From contig DAGU01000109.1 of assembly GCA_002498285.1 (NCBI GenBank), positions 36,925-42,257 of the forward strand: DNA of 5,333 nt, read 5' to 3'. Source of the stretch: Methanomassiliicoccus sp. UBA386 (lineage in GTDB: Archaea > Thermoplasmatota > Thermoplasmata > Methanomassiliicoccales > Methanomassiliicoccaceae). Numbering within the stretch: position 1 is the stretch's first letter; each line of letters begins with the position of its first letter. The position numbers were made by a program, and so were the translations under genes. Under the pieces are notes generated by a model that saw only the letters and a list, made by a program, of their open reading frames with translations, was not told the origin of the DNA and did not search any database. Below are positions 1 through 5,333 of the stretch, in pieces.

Positions 1-207
1 AACCGCGCCATGGCGTTCGTCTCGAAGCGGAGGATAGTGACGGAGAGCCCGGGAGAGAAGATGAGGACCGATCCTCATCTGCCCTCCTTCTTCACCTATG
101 TAGGGTTGGTGTCGGAGGCCTGCGGCCTGGTCCAGGGGTGGCGGGACGGGGGGCAGAACCACGTGAAGGGCTCAAGGCCTCCCGAGCCGCTCAAGGAGCC
201 TGCCTAG
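1..207 (+). CDS. C-terminal part of an unrecognised protein (partial, left edge)
   Basis: The frame is open from base 1 and ends at a TAG at 205-207, giving 68 residues. I do not recognise the protein; it is polar and basic, with no clear membrane segment or motif. The case for coding is base composition: by my hand count about 84% of codons end in G or C, while second positions are close to 50% G+C, the pattern of real genes in a GC-rich genome. An ATG at 10-12 lies in frame, but the frame continues past it to the left, so the true start is probably outside the window. The last 36 bases overlap the 3' end of the convergent surface-protein gene, which is unusual and lowers confidence. It could instead be a chance open frame in an intergenic stretch. 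Confidence 0.4.
   Translation, partial: NRAMAFVSKRRIVTESPGEKMRTDPHLPSFFTYVGLVSEACGLVQGWRDGGQNHVKGSRPPEPLKEPA
59..80. repeat. Perfect 9-bp inverted repeat (hairpin)
   Basis: AGATGAGGA at 59-67 is followed by the four bases CCGA and then its exact reverse complement TCCTCATCT at 72-80. It lies about 90 bases beyond the stop codon of the minus-strand surface-protein gene. It could therefore act as a 3' transcript hairpin, although only a weak pyrimidine-rich stretch follows it on that strand. If the plus-strand frame at 1-207 is a real gene, the repeat lies inside that coding sequence. Confidence 0.5.
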
Positions 208-3200
208 GGCGCTCCTGACGGCCTCCACGCCGCGGTCCGCGCGGCCGGTGCATACCAGCCCGAACAGCAGCGCGGCCGCTCCCACGAGCCCGAGCACCGG
301 CCCGGTCGCCATGGCGGTCGCGCCGGCGAGCGGCTGTTTCGCGGGAGCGGCCTCCATCTCGATCGTGACCTCGGTATCGCCAAGAACGTCAACGCTGCCG
401 AGCGCGTCCGCATAGCCGGCGCGCGACGCCGATATGGCGTGCGTTCCGGCGGGAACGCCGGGGAAGGCGAAGCGGCCGTTCCTGTCAGCGTCGACGCTTT
501 CGTCGCCGAGCGTTACCGTGGCGCCGTCCAGCGAGGTGCCGTTGCTCCTGACCTCGCCGATCACCGAGTACACGGGCGCCGACGCCGTCCTGAAGGTGGA
601 GCGGAACGGCGTATCGTTCGACATCCCCTCCAGGCTGTCCAGGCGCTCGATCTCGATGTCGTGCTCGGCCAGCGGCGCCAGCGGCTCATGGGGCGTGAAG
701 ACCGCGGTGACGTCGTCCGTCCACGACCAGCTGCCCTCCGGGCCGAAGTTGAACGCGGCCTGCATCGCCTGGCGGTCCACTGGCGCGTTGAATGTTATAG
801 TGATGTTGGTGCTCGTCGAGATCCCCTCGGACCGGTCGGCCGGCGTCATGCCGACGACCTGGGGAACGGGCGGGGGCGCCTCGGCGGTCGTTATGACCTC
901 TTCGTCGCCATAGGCGCGGGTGAAGGAGATCCATCCGCCGTCATCGGCGCGGAGCGTGACGAACCTCTCGCCGTCGCTGAGCACATCGTAATAGTGAGAG
1001 GGTAAGAGGTTTCCGAGGCGCATCGTGGTCTCCCCGCCGGTGGCGCGCACGCGCACCTCCCCGACGGCGGCCGCGACGTACGCCACGCCCTCCCCCGAGT
1101 GGAGGACGGCGGCGTCGCCGCTCTTCACGATGTGCCCGGTGGCCCCGGCGGCGATCGTCCCGTGGACGATCACTTTGCCGTCAGCCGTGTACTCGGCCTC
1201 GCCGACCTGCGTCAGGCCGTCCATCGAGTAGACGGCGTCGGCCGGCAGCACGACGACGAAGGCCCTTTCGGTCGACCACAGGTTGGTGAGCGAGTACCGC
1301 TCGCTCTCCTCGGTGAACTCGATGTCCACCGCGCCGCCCCCGGTCATGACGACCATCGGCCGGTCGGTGGCGATGCTGTTTCCCTCGCTGCGGAGGTCGA
1401 TCGTCGCCGGCCAGAACTGCGGTCCGTGGGCGCGGTCAGCCCCCATCGCCAGGAACATGTCCTCCGCTCTTTCCAGGTACGGTATCTGGGCCGCGCCCGG
1501 ATCGTACGAGCGCAGGTTGGGATAGAACCCGTAGCGGGCGGCGCCGAACAGGACCGAATCGACGGCCCAGGAGTCCGACGCGGCGTTGTAGTTCTGGTCC
1601 ACGCTGATGCGCGGCCTGAGCTCGGGCGGCATGTTGTTGACGAAGTTCATCACCGAGGCGGTGTGCGCCCTTAGGTCGTTGTTGTACATCGGCACTGCTT
1701 CATAGCCCTCGATCAGGCTGAGGTCGGAGACCATCGACAGGTGGAGCAGCGCGGTGAACGGGTTGGTTATGACATAGCCGAACTTACCCGAGCCGTACGT
1801 CTCCTCCACCAGGCGCAGGAAGCCGGTGTAGACGAACTCGCCCTTCTGGTTGTAGTCGTTCCGTATGTTGTTGGCCTCGTCCACCACGTTCATCTCGTCC
1901 CAGAACACCCCGTCGGACGACCACCACCAGTCATTGTAGGGGTCGCCGTTTATGAGGTGTTCGCGGTACTCGGGACTGGCGGCGCTCGCGATCCGGTAGC
2001 CGGACGGCGAGTACATCTGCTGGCCCGGGGCGTCATGCAGCTGCCACGATGCCGGCATGCTGCCGTCATGCGGGACCATCAGCTGCGACGACTTGTAGTG
2101 CCAGTTGATCTGCTCGGGGTTGGTGGACTGCATCGCCACCGTGATCTGGCTGTTCTCCACCCACCTCAGCAGGTCGCCGTCCCAGGTGGACAGTGTGTTC
2201 ATCGTCAGCGGGAAGATGTCGGTGTTGTGCACCGTCCACTCCTTCGCTATCTCCGTCGCCACCCACTTGGCGTATCCGTAGTTATGGCCGATCGGCTCCC
2301 CGTCGGAGTGCTTGTACGGCCTCACGAACATGTGGTAGGTGGTCTCCTCGCCCTTTGCCGGATCGGGCAGGACCGAGCTCTTGGAGGAGAACTTCAGGCA
2401 GAAGGTCGAGGGACCGCCGCCGCCGAAGTCCTTCATCCACACTGGAGCCCACAGGTACGCCTCCTCCTCGTTGTAGCCCCATTCGAGTCCCAGGTCGCCC
2501 TTCGGCTGCCTGATGTCGAAGGAGGGGGCGAACATCTCGAAGGATGGGTACCAGCCTCCGATGCCATGGGTCGCGGGCCGGTCCTCGGCGAAGCCCGGCA
2601 CGTAGCGATGCACCTGCCCGTCGGAGAACAGGTCGACCATGCGGCCGTCCTGATCGTATAGTCCTGCGAAGTAGGTGACCACGGCGTTCTTCTCGCCTGG
2701 CATGTAGGTGCTGTCGAACTCGAAGTAGTCGCGGTAGATGGTGAACTCCTGCCGCATGCTGAACTGCGGGCTGGATTCCACGAACCATATGCGGTTCCCA
2801 TCGCGTCCGTGATCGGAGATCTTCATTGACACCCAGTTAAGGTCGTTCCCGTTCTGGTCGACCGTTCCCTCCGCTGGCACGTTCGGATTGACCCGACGGT
2901 AGCGGATGACGTCGTCTGTGAAGTATGGCCTGATGACGTAGTCGACAAAGTCGCCGTCCTGCGCCACCGTGATGGAGTATTCGTCAGCGCGGACCTCGTA
3001 GGAGGAATCGCCGACCTTCACCTCAAGAATGGAGGACTCCACGCCCAGCTCGAAGTCCTCGTATTCGTCCTTTGGCTCGACCACCACGCCGTCCCCGGAC
3101 GGCGTCTTGAGGTCAGAGGGACCACCCCTGAGACCTCCGATTATCGCTCCGCGGGGAGCGCCCTCGTCGAGCAATGGCGGTATGACCAATGTCAGGAGGA

Positions 3201-3291
3201 GCCCGATGACGAGCACCGCCGACAGCGGCCGCAGCAGCGTCCTGAGCCGGCGCCGCTGATCGGCCCTCATGGCCATACCTCTACTTGGCAT
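172..3291 (-). CDS. Giant membrane-anchored surface protein with a glycosidase-like core, Big_5-like and carboxypeptidase-regulatory-like domains
   Basis: The protein has 1,039 residues from the ATG at 3291. Residues 12-25 are basic and lead into a hydrophobic helix at about 22-40, a signal anchor. Residues about 75-330 are beta- and aromatic-rich, resembling the sandwich domains that precede glycosidase barrels. Residues about 340-650 alternate predicted strands and helices like a TIM barrel. There FWDE (463-466) and E528 sit where acidic catalytic residues could lie, and a WWW cluster lies at 455-457. About 660-800 is again beta-rich. Residues 807-904 resemble a Big_5 Ig-like domain (TPADRSEGIS, ITFNAPVD). 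Residues 908-980 resemble a carboxypeptidase regulatory-like sandwich (DRNGRFAFPGVPAG). A second membrane helix at about 994-1014 precedes a basic tail. The bulk should face outside, held at both ends. The glycosidase reading is inference from fold pattern only; a pure binding or structural role is possible. A Shine-Dalgarno site favours M8 (3270) as the true start. Confidence 0.9.
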   Translation of the reverse strand: MPSRGMAMRADQRRRLRTLLRPLSAVLVIGLLLTLVIPPLLDEGAPRGAIIGGLRGGPSDLKTPSGDGVVVEPKDEYEDFELGVESSILEVKVGDSSYEVRADEYSITVAQDGDFVDYVIRPYFTDDVIRYRRVNPNVPAEGTVDQNGNDLNWVSMKISDHGRDGNRIWFVESSPQFSMRQEFTIYRDYFEFDSTYMPGEKNAVVTYFAGLYDQDGRMVDLFSDGQVHRYVPGFAEDRPATHGIGGWYPSFEMFAPSFDIRQPKGDLGLEWGYNEEEAYLWAPVWMKDFGGGGPSTFCLKFSSKSSVLPDPAKGEETTYHMFVRPYKHSDGEPIGHNYGYAKWVATEIAKEWTVHNTDIFPLTMNTLSTWDGDLLRWVENSQITVAMQSTNPEQINWHYKSSQLMVPHDGSMPASWQLHDAPGQQMYSPSGYRIASAASPEYREHLINGDPYNDWWWSSDGVFWDEMNVVDEANNIRNDYNQKGEFVYTGFLRLVEETYGSGKFGYVITNPFTALLHLSMVSDLSLIEGYEAVPMYNNDLRAHTASVMNFVNNMPPELRPRISVDQNYNAASDSWAVDSVLFGAARYGFYPNLRSYDPGAAQIPYLERAEDMFLAMGADRAHGPQFWPATIDLRSEGNSIATDRPMVVMTGGGAVDIEFTEESERYSLTNLWSTERAFVVVLPADAVYSMDGLTQVGEAEYTADGKVIVHGTIAAGATGHIVKSGDAAVLHSGEGVAYVAAAVGEVRVRATGGETTMRLGNLLPSHYYDVLSDGERFVTLRADDGGWISFTRAYGDEEVITTAEAPPPVPQVVGMTPADRSEGISTSTNITITFNAPVDRQAMQAAFNFGPEGSWSWTDDVTAVFTPHEPLAPLAEHDIEIERLDSLEGMSNDTPFRSTFRTASAPVYSVIGEVRSNGTSLDGATVTLGDESVDADRNGRFAFPGVPAGTHAISASRAGYADALGSVDVLGDTEVTIEMEAAPAKQPLAGATAMATGPVLGLVGAAALLFGLVCTGRADRGVEAVRSALGRLLERLGRP
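3277..3282 (-). promoter_or_regulatory. Ribosome binding site AGAGGT favouring a start at 3270
   Basis: On the minus strand AGAGGT is followed by six bases (ATGGCC) and then the ATG at 3270-3268. This matches the GAGGT part of the archaeal anti-Shine-Dalgarno target at good spacing. The first in-frame ATG (3291) has an AGGAGG at 3309-3304, but with a 12-base spacer and inside a potential hairpin. A start at 3270 would drop seven residues and begin the protein with MRADQRRRLR, a normal signal-anchor N-terminus. Both starts remain possible. Confidence 0.5.
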
Positions 3292-3301
3292 GCCGCGCCC
3301 C

Positions 3302-3321
3302 GGCCTCCTCGCAGGAGGGCC
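3302..3321 (-). promoter_or_regulatory. Leader hairpin 4, pairing with a Shine-Dalgarno sequence
   Basis: In the minus-strand transcript CCUCCU (3318-3313), the loop GCG and AGGAGG (3309-3304) form a perfect 6-bp stem. It is extended by GG (3321-3320) pairing with CC (3303-3302) across a single bulged C at 3319. The AGGAGG strand is the only strong Shine-Dalgarno sequence for the ATG at 3291, 12 bases away. The hairpin would hide it from the ribosome. The structure is visible in the sequence; a regulatory role is inferred. Confidence 0.5.
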
Positions 3322-3389
3322 CAGACGGCAGCATGGCTGGCCTTATGTCTTCTCAAGCTATCCCATCCTTTTCGGTCGCTTGTGACCCT

Positions 3390-3409
3390 GGCCGGCGCCT
3401 CCGCCGGCC
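3390..3409 (-). promoter_or_regulatory. Leader hairpin 3, perfect 8-bp GC stem
   Basis: GGCCGGCG and its exact reverse complement CGCCGGCC enclose a four-base loop, which reads GAGG in the minus-strand transcript. The stem is entirely G/C and should be very stable. No U-tract follows on either strand, so it does not look like a bacterial-type terminator. It lies in the middle of the predicted leader of the surface-protein gene. Confidence 0.5.
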
Positions 3410-3429
3410 GCTGCCCGCCGATGTCAGCG

Positions 3430-3449
3430 AACAGGGTGCTTTCCCTGTT
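3430..3449 (-). promoter_or_regulatory. Leader hairpin 2, perfect 7-bp stem
   Basis: AACAGGG and CCCTGTT pair perfectly around a six-base loop, AAAGCA in the minus-strand transcript. It begins one base after leader hairpin 1 ends, close enough for the two stems to stack on each other. It lies within the predicted leader of the surface-protein gene. Confidence 0.5.
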
Positions 3450-3450
3450 G

Positions 3451-3491
3451 CGGGAGAAAGGTATCCTCCAAGTGAGGTTTCCTGCCTCCCG
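3451..3491 (-). promoter_or_regulatory. Leader hairpin 1, 41-base nested imperfect hairpin
   Basis: In the minus-strand transcript CGGGAG (3491-3486), AGG (3483-3481) and CCUC (3477-3474) pair in order with CUCCCG (3456-3451), CCU (3461-3459) and GAGG (3468-3465). The stems are separated by symmetric internal loops of two and three bases and closed by a five-base loop, ACUUG. This gives 13 Watson-Crick pairs, plus one possible A-U pair within the three-base internal loop. It starts almost exactly where transcription would begin if the TATA-like box at 3515-3522 is used. The symmetric loops resemble a structured RNA element more than a chance repeat. I could not match it to a known riboswitch class. 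Confidence 0.45.
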
Positions 3492-3514
3492 GGCGAGACC
3501 CGTTGCCGTTACAA

Positions 3515-3522
3515 ATTATAAA
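3515..3522 (-). promoter_or_regulatory. TATA box for the surface-protein gene
   Basis: TTTATAAT on the minus strand is an excellent archaeal TATA-box match and stands out in GC-rich surroundings. The purine-rich AAAGCAG just upstream could serve as the BRE. The usual spacing puts transcription start near 3492, leaving a leader of about 200 bases. The T-rich run around it could also help to end the upstream glycosyltransferase transcript. The box is nearly symmetric, but no gene on the plus strand would use it. Confidence 0.6.
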
Positions 3523-3537
3523 ACTGCTTTTCAGAAG

Positions 3538-3553
3538 ATATCATGGATGATAT
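3538..3553. promoter_or_regulatory. Dyad-symmetric operator-like site
   Basis: ATATCAT-GG-ATGATAT is a perfect inverted repeat with 7-bp arms and a two-base centre. It ends 15 bases upstream of the TATA box of the surface-protein gene, at about -46 to -61 from its predicted start. That is a usual place for an activator or dimeric regulator site in archaea. The regulator is not encoded in this window. Confidence 0.45.
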
Positions 3554-3557
3554 TCTT

Positions 3558-3581
3558 AGGCCGGGGCGAATAATGCGGCCT
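3558..3581. repeat. GC-rich inverted repeat downstream of the glycosyltransferase
   Basis: AGGCCG (3558-3563) and CGGCCT (3576-3581) are exact reverse complements around a 12-base, partly AT-rich loop. It lies 50 bases beyond the glycosyltransferase stop codon and could form at the 3' end of that transcript. With a large loop and no U-run directly after it, a terminator role is weak. Confidence 0.3.
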
Positions 3582-3630
3582 GGCCAGTATCGTCGACCGA
3601 CCATTTCGACAATCGCCTGCCGCTTTAACA

Positions 3631-4671
3631 CTACCGTCCATGGGACGCGACCGCTTCCGCGGCGGCCGAACGGTAGTCGTCGAGGAACCGCTCCATCGAG
3701 TACCTCTTCTCCACCACATGCCGCGGGTGGAACGAACTGGACAGCACCTCGTCGATCGCCTCCACGTACTCGGACGCGTTCCACGACGGGACGATGCGGC
3801 CGATGCGGTCCTCCTCCAGGTCCTCGAACACGCCCGTCCTGGACACCACCACGGGCAGATCGCAGGCCATCGCTTCCAGTCCGGTGAATCCTACCGACTC
3901 GTAGCGCGAGGGGAAGAGCAGGACATCGGCGGCAGAATAGTACAGGGGCATGCGCTCGTTGGGCACGCTGCGGCGCACGATCAGGCCATCATCGTCCAAC
4001 CGCGAGGAGGTGACGCACAGGAACTGGATGTCAGGACGTTCCCTGGCGGCCTCCCGCACGATGTCAAAGCCCTTGGTGGCATCGGCCCGCCCGACGAACA
4101 GGCAGATCGGTCCGTCGGCCTCGATGCCGAGATCCTCCCTCGCCCTCTCCCTGGGCAGCGGCCGGAACCGCTCCATGTCCACGCCGTGCTCGATCACCCT
4201 TGATCGTATGCGGTACAGCGACCACAGCTCCCGCGAGACCTTTGCCGATACGGCAATGCTGCTCTTGCCCACCGAGGCCAGCTTCTCGAAGACGGACGAG
4301 ACGTACTTCGACGGCAGATATCCTGGCGTTCCTCGAAGCACCTGGTCGGCCAGCCCACGCATGGTGAAGTGGAACACGTTCAACATCGGAACGTCGATGT
4401 TGGACATGCCCAGGCACCATCCCGCGGTGGCGCTGGCGATCGCAACGTCATAGTTGTCCCGGCGATGCAGCTGGCGAAACCGCCGGCAGATGGCCGCGCC
4501 CTTTCTAGCCTCTTCCAGATTGAACCTCGTCAGATCGGGCCCGCGGCCATTGGACGACGAGTAGGTGATCACATCGACATCCTGGAACGCCCCCCGCAGG
4601 TGCTCGGTGAACAGTTCTGTTCCCCCCTGCACCTCGTCGAAGCTATACATTGAAAGCAAGGCTACCTTCAC
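3631..4671 (-). CDS. GT-B fold glycosyltransferase, GT4-type (Glycos_transf_1 family)
   Basis: The protein has 346 residues, near the usual length for single-domain-pair GT4 enzymes, and no membrane helix, so it should act in the cytoplasm or at the inner membrane face. The N-terminal acceptor half begins with the strand MKVALLSMYS and has the glycine loop GGTE (16-19). The linker motif is IEHGVDMERFRP (160-171). The donor half has LFVGRADATKG (191-201), with R195 and K200 expected to contact the nucleotide-sugar phosphates. YESVGFTGLEAMA (257-269) carries the EX7E pair E258/E266. Retaining transfer from a nucleotide sugar is the family chemistry; donor and acceptor cannot be told. Oddities are EHGVD in place of the common NGVD form, and D271 where glycine is usual before LPVV. 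The start is GTG at 4671, supported by a strong Shine-Dalgarno site. Confidence 0.93.
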   Translation of the reverse strand: MKVALLSMYSFDEVQGGTELFTEHLRGAFQDVDVITYSSSNGRGPDLTRFNLEEARKGAAICRRFRQLHRRDNYDVAIASATAGWCLGMSNIDVPMLNVFHFTMRGLADQVLRGTPGYLPSKYVSSVFEKLASVGKSSIAVSAKVSRELWSLYRIRSRVIEHGVDMERFRPLPRERAREDLGIEADGPICLFVGRADATKGFDIVREAARERPDIQFLCVTSSRLDDDGLIVRRSVPNERMPLYYSAADVLLFPSRYESVGFTGLEAMACDLPVVVSRTGVFEDLEEDRIGRIVPSWNASEYVEAIDEVLSSSFHPRHVVEKRYSMERFLDDYRSAAAEAVASHGR

Positions 4672-4673
4672 TT

Positions 4674-4681
4674 CCCCCTCC
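4674..4681 (-). promoter_or_regulatory. Strong Shine-Dalgarno site for a GTG start
   Basis: GGAGGGGG on the minus strand places the core GGAGG five bases before the GTG at 4671-4669. This fixes the glycosyltransferase start despite the non-ATG codon, and argues for a leadered rather than leaderless transcript. Confidence 0.7.
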
Positions 4682-4690
4682 CCCGGTGTA

Positions 4691-4722
4691 AGGTTAATTA
4701 GGGTAGCGCTCGACTATTATTC
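4691..4722. promoter_or_regulatory. Divergent promoter region of the glycosyltransferase and deacetylase genes
   Basis: Only 78 bases separate the two divergent start codons, with two AT-rich islands in them. CTATTAT (4714-4720, plus strand) would place transcription start near 4744, a few bases before the deacetylase ATG, so that message would be nearly leaderless. The same island read on the minus strand (AATAATAG) would start the glycosyltransferase message near 4691, keeping its Shine-Dalgarno site. The second island, TTAATTA (4694-4700), is an alternative box for either direction. Shared boxes suggest that the two genes compete for, or share, promoter control. Exact boxes are inferred. 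Confidence 0.45.
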
Positions 4723-4749
4723 CTTGTGGGAGTATCGAACAGCGCGACA

Positions 4750-5333
4750 ATGGAGCTGCGGCTCATAATCGAGAAGTTGAGGAACCGTTTTTCCGTGCCT
4801 ACCAGGCTGGAGGGCACCGCCTGGAGCCCCAAGGTCATGGAGCTGCCCCCGGGCGAGCGGTTCCTGGTGGTGGCGCCGCATCCCGATGACGACGCGGTCG
4901 GCTGCGGGGGGAGCATCATCAAACTGGTGGACGCCGGGAAGGAGGTGAGGATCGTGTACCTCTCCATCCAGGAGGGGGACTTCACCCGCGAGCACCGGAA
5001 GGAAGAGATCCAGCGCTCGGTCGAGCGGCTGGGCGTCGTCGACCACGTGCTGCACGAGACGCCGTTCCCCTCGGCCCGGGAGGCCGCCCGGCTCATCGCC
5101 CAGGAGCTGTCGTCCGGGTACGATGCGGTCTTCATACCATCGCCGTTCGAGAACCATGATCATCACCTGCGGACGTTTGAGGCATGCGTCGAGGCGCTGC
5201 GAAGCGGCGGCGCGACGCCGGACATGATCATGTATGAGGTGTGGGGAACGCTGATGCCAAACCTGCTGATACCGATCCAGGACGTCATGGAGAGAAAGGT
5301 CGCCGCCGTCAAGGAGCACGGAACGCAATGCGC
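4750..5333 (+). CDS. LmbE/PIG-L family N-deacetylase (partial, runs off right edge)
   Basis: The window holds 194 complete codons of a family usually about 220-280 residues long. After a 30-residue N-terminal extension comes the signature VVAPHPDDDAVGCGGS (40-55). By analogy with MshB, H44 and D47 should bind zinc and D46 act as the base. ENHDHH (134-139) supplies the third zinc ligand, probably H138. The family removes acetyl groups from N-acetylglucosamine-type sugars on inositol lipids, thiol precursors or antibiotics. Beside a glycosyltransferase, a glycolipid or surface-glycan precursor is the likely substrate, but this is inference. D48 replaces the usual glutamate of HPDDE, a tolerated variant. 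No Shine-Dalgarno sits close to the ATG; GGGAG at 4728-4732 is 17 bases away, so leaderless translation fits. An in-frame GTG at 4726 is an alternative start. Confidence 0.92.
   Translation, partial: MELRLIIEKLRNRFSVPTRLEGTAWSPKVMELPPGERFLVVAPHPDDDAVGCGGSIIKLVDAGKEVRIVYLSIQEGDFTREHRKEEIQRSVERLGVVDHVLHETPFPSAREAARLIAQELSSGYDAVFIPSPFENHDHHLRTFEACVEALRSGGATPDMIMYEVWGTLMPNLLIPIQDVMERKVAAVKEHGTQC

Larger units (their letters stand above)
3292..3630 (-). other. 339-base intergenic region: promoter, operator-like dyad and structured leader of the surface-protein gene
   Basis: No convincing gene lies here; the open frames on the plus strand have no family resemblance and no consistent start signal. 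Read along the minus strand, the region first holds the short 3' flank of the glycosyltransferase gene. It then has a GC-rich inverted repeat (3581-3558), an AT-rich dyad (3553-3538) and a TATA-like box (3522-3515). A leader of about 200 bases follows with four hairpins before the surface-protein start. The size and content suggest that the surface-protein gene has its own promoter and is not simply read through from the glycosyltransferase. Confidence 0.7.

Noticed and set aside
1..78. Possible start of a minus-strand gene (ATG at 78, GGAGG four bases upstream) running off the left edge.
   Set aside because: The Shine-Dalgarno match is good, but only about half of its 26 codons end in G or C while first positions are about 80% G+C, which is the pattern of a shadow frame. 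The plus-strand frame fits coding better. The ATG also lies within the 9-bp inverted repeat.
439..2661. Long plus-strand open frames opposite the surface-protein gene (for example 439-1005, 1099-1674, 1741-2661).
   Set aside because: They are antisense to a gene with continuous domain structure, are rich in Arg, Val, His and Gly as expected for shadows in GC-rich DNA, and show no recognisable family motifs.
3390..3409. The GC-rich 8-bp hairpin as a rho-independent-type terminator.
   Set aside because: No U-rich run follows on either strand, and archaeal termination depends mainly on U-tracts.
3285..3573. Small plus-strand frames in the intergenic region as possible small proteins.
   Set aside because: No good ribosome site or family resemblance, and they run through the TATA box and hairpins assigned to the minus-strand leader.
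3640..4203. Plus-strand open frame opposite the glycosyltransferase.
   Set aside because: It is the antisense of clear GT-B motifs and has no domain or start signal of its own.
4717..5328. Minus-strand open frames opposite the deacetylase.
   Set aside because: The plus strand carries the HPDD and HDHH metal-site motifs in a continuous frame; the opposite frames show no family features.

Overview
The window looks like chromosomal DNA of a GC-rich archaeon, most plausibly from the Thermoplasmata / Methanomassiliicoccales side. This placement is an inference from several signs: short gene starts with GGAGG- or GAGGT-type Shine-Dalgarno sites, TATA-like boxes about 25-30 bases before plausible transcription starts, mixed AGG/CGG arginine codons with strong G/C preference at third positions, and a very large surface protein anchored by simple membrane helices. 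No rRNA, tRNA, transposase, CRISPR array or phage gene was seen.

Layout, left to right. Bases 1-207 (+) carry what is probably the last 68 codons of an unrecognised gene entering from the left; its end overlaps the next gene tail to tail by 36 bases. Bases 172-3291 (-) encode a giant (about 1,030 residue) extracytoplasmic protein. It has a membrane helix at each end, a beta-rich N-terminal region, a central region that reads like a TIM-barrel glycosidase, an Ig-like (Big_5-type) domain and a carboxypeptidase-regulatory-like beta-sandwich. Bases 3292-3630 are a 339-base gap. It holds a good TATA box and a dyad-symmetric operator-like site, and between the predicted transcription start and the start codon lie four perfect or near-perfect hairpins, the last of which pairs with a Shine-Dalgarno sequence. 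Bases 3631-4671 (-) encode a GT-B (GT4-type) glycosyltransferase. Bases 4672-4749 are a compact divergent promoter region. From 4750 to the right edge (+) runs a truncated LmbE/PIG-L-family N-deacetylase.

Functionally the window reads as a cell-surface carbohydrate locus. A cytoplasmic glycosyltransferase and a sugar N-deacetylase, transcribed divergently from a shared 78-base region, would build or modify a glycolipid or glycan. The neighbouring wall-anchored protein may bind or cut carbohydrate outside the cell. The substrate cannot be read from the sequence. The most interesting unexplained structure is the hairpin-rich, roughly 200-base leader of the giant surface protein, which looks like a possible RNA-level control element.
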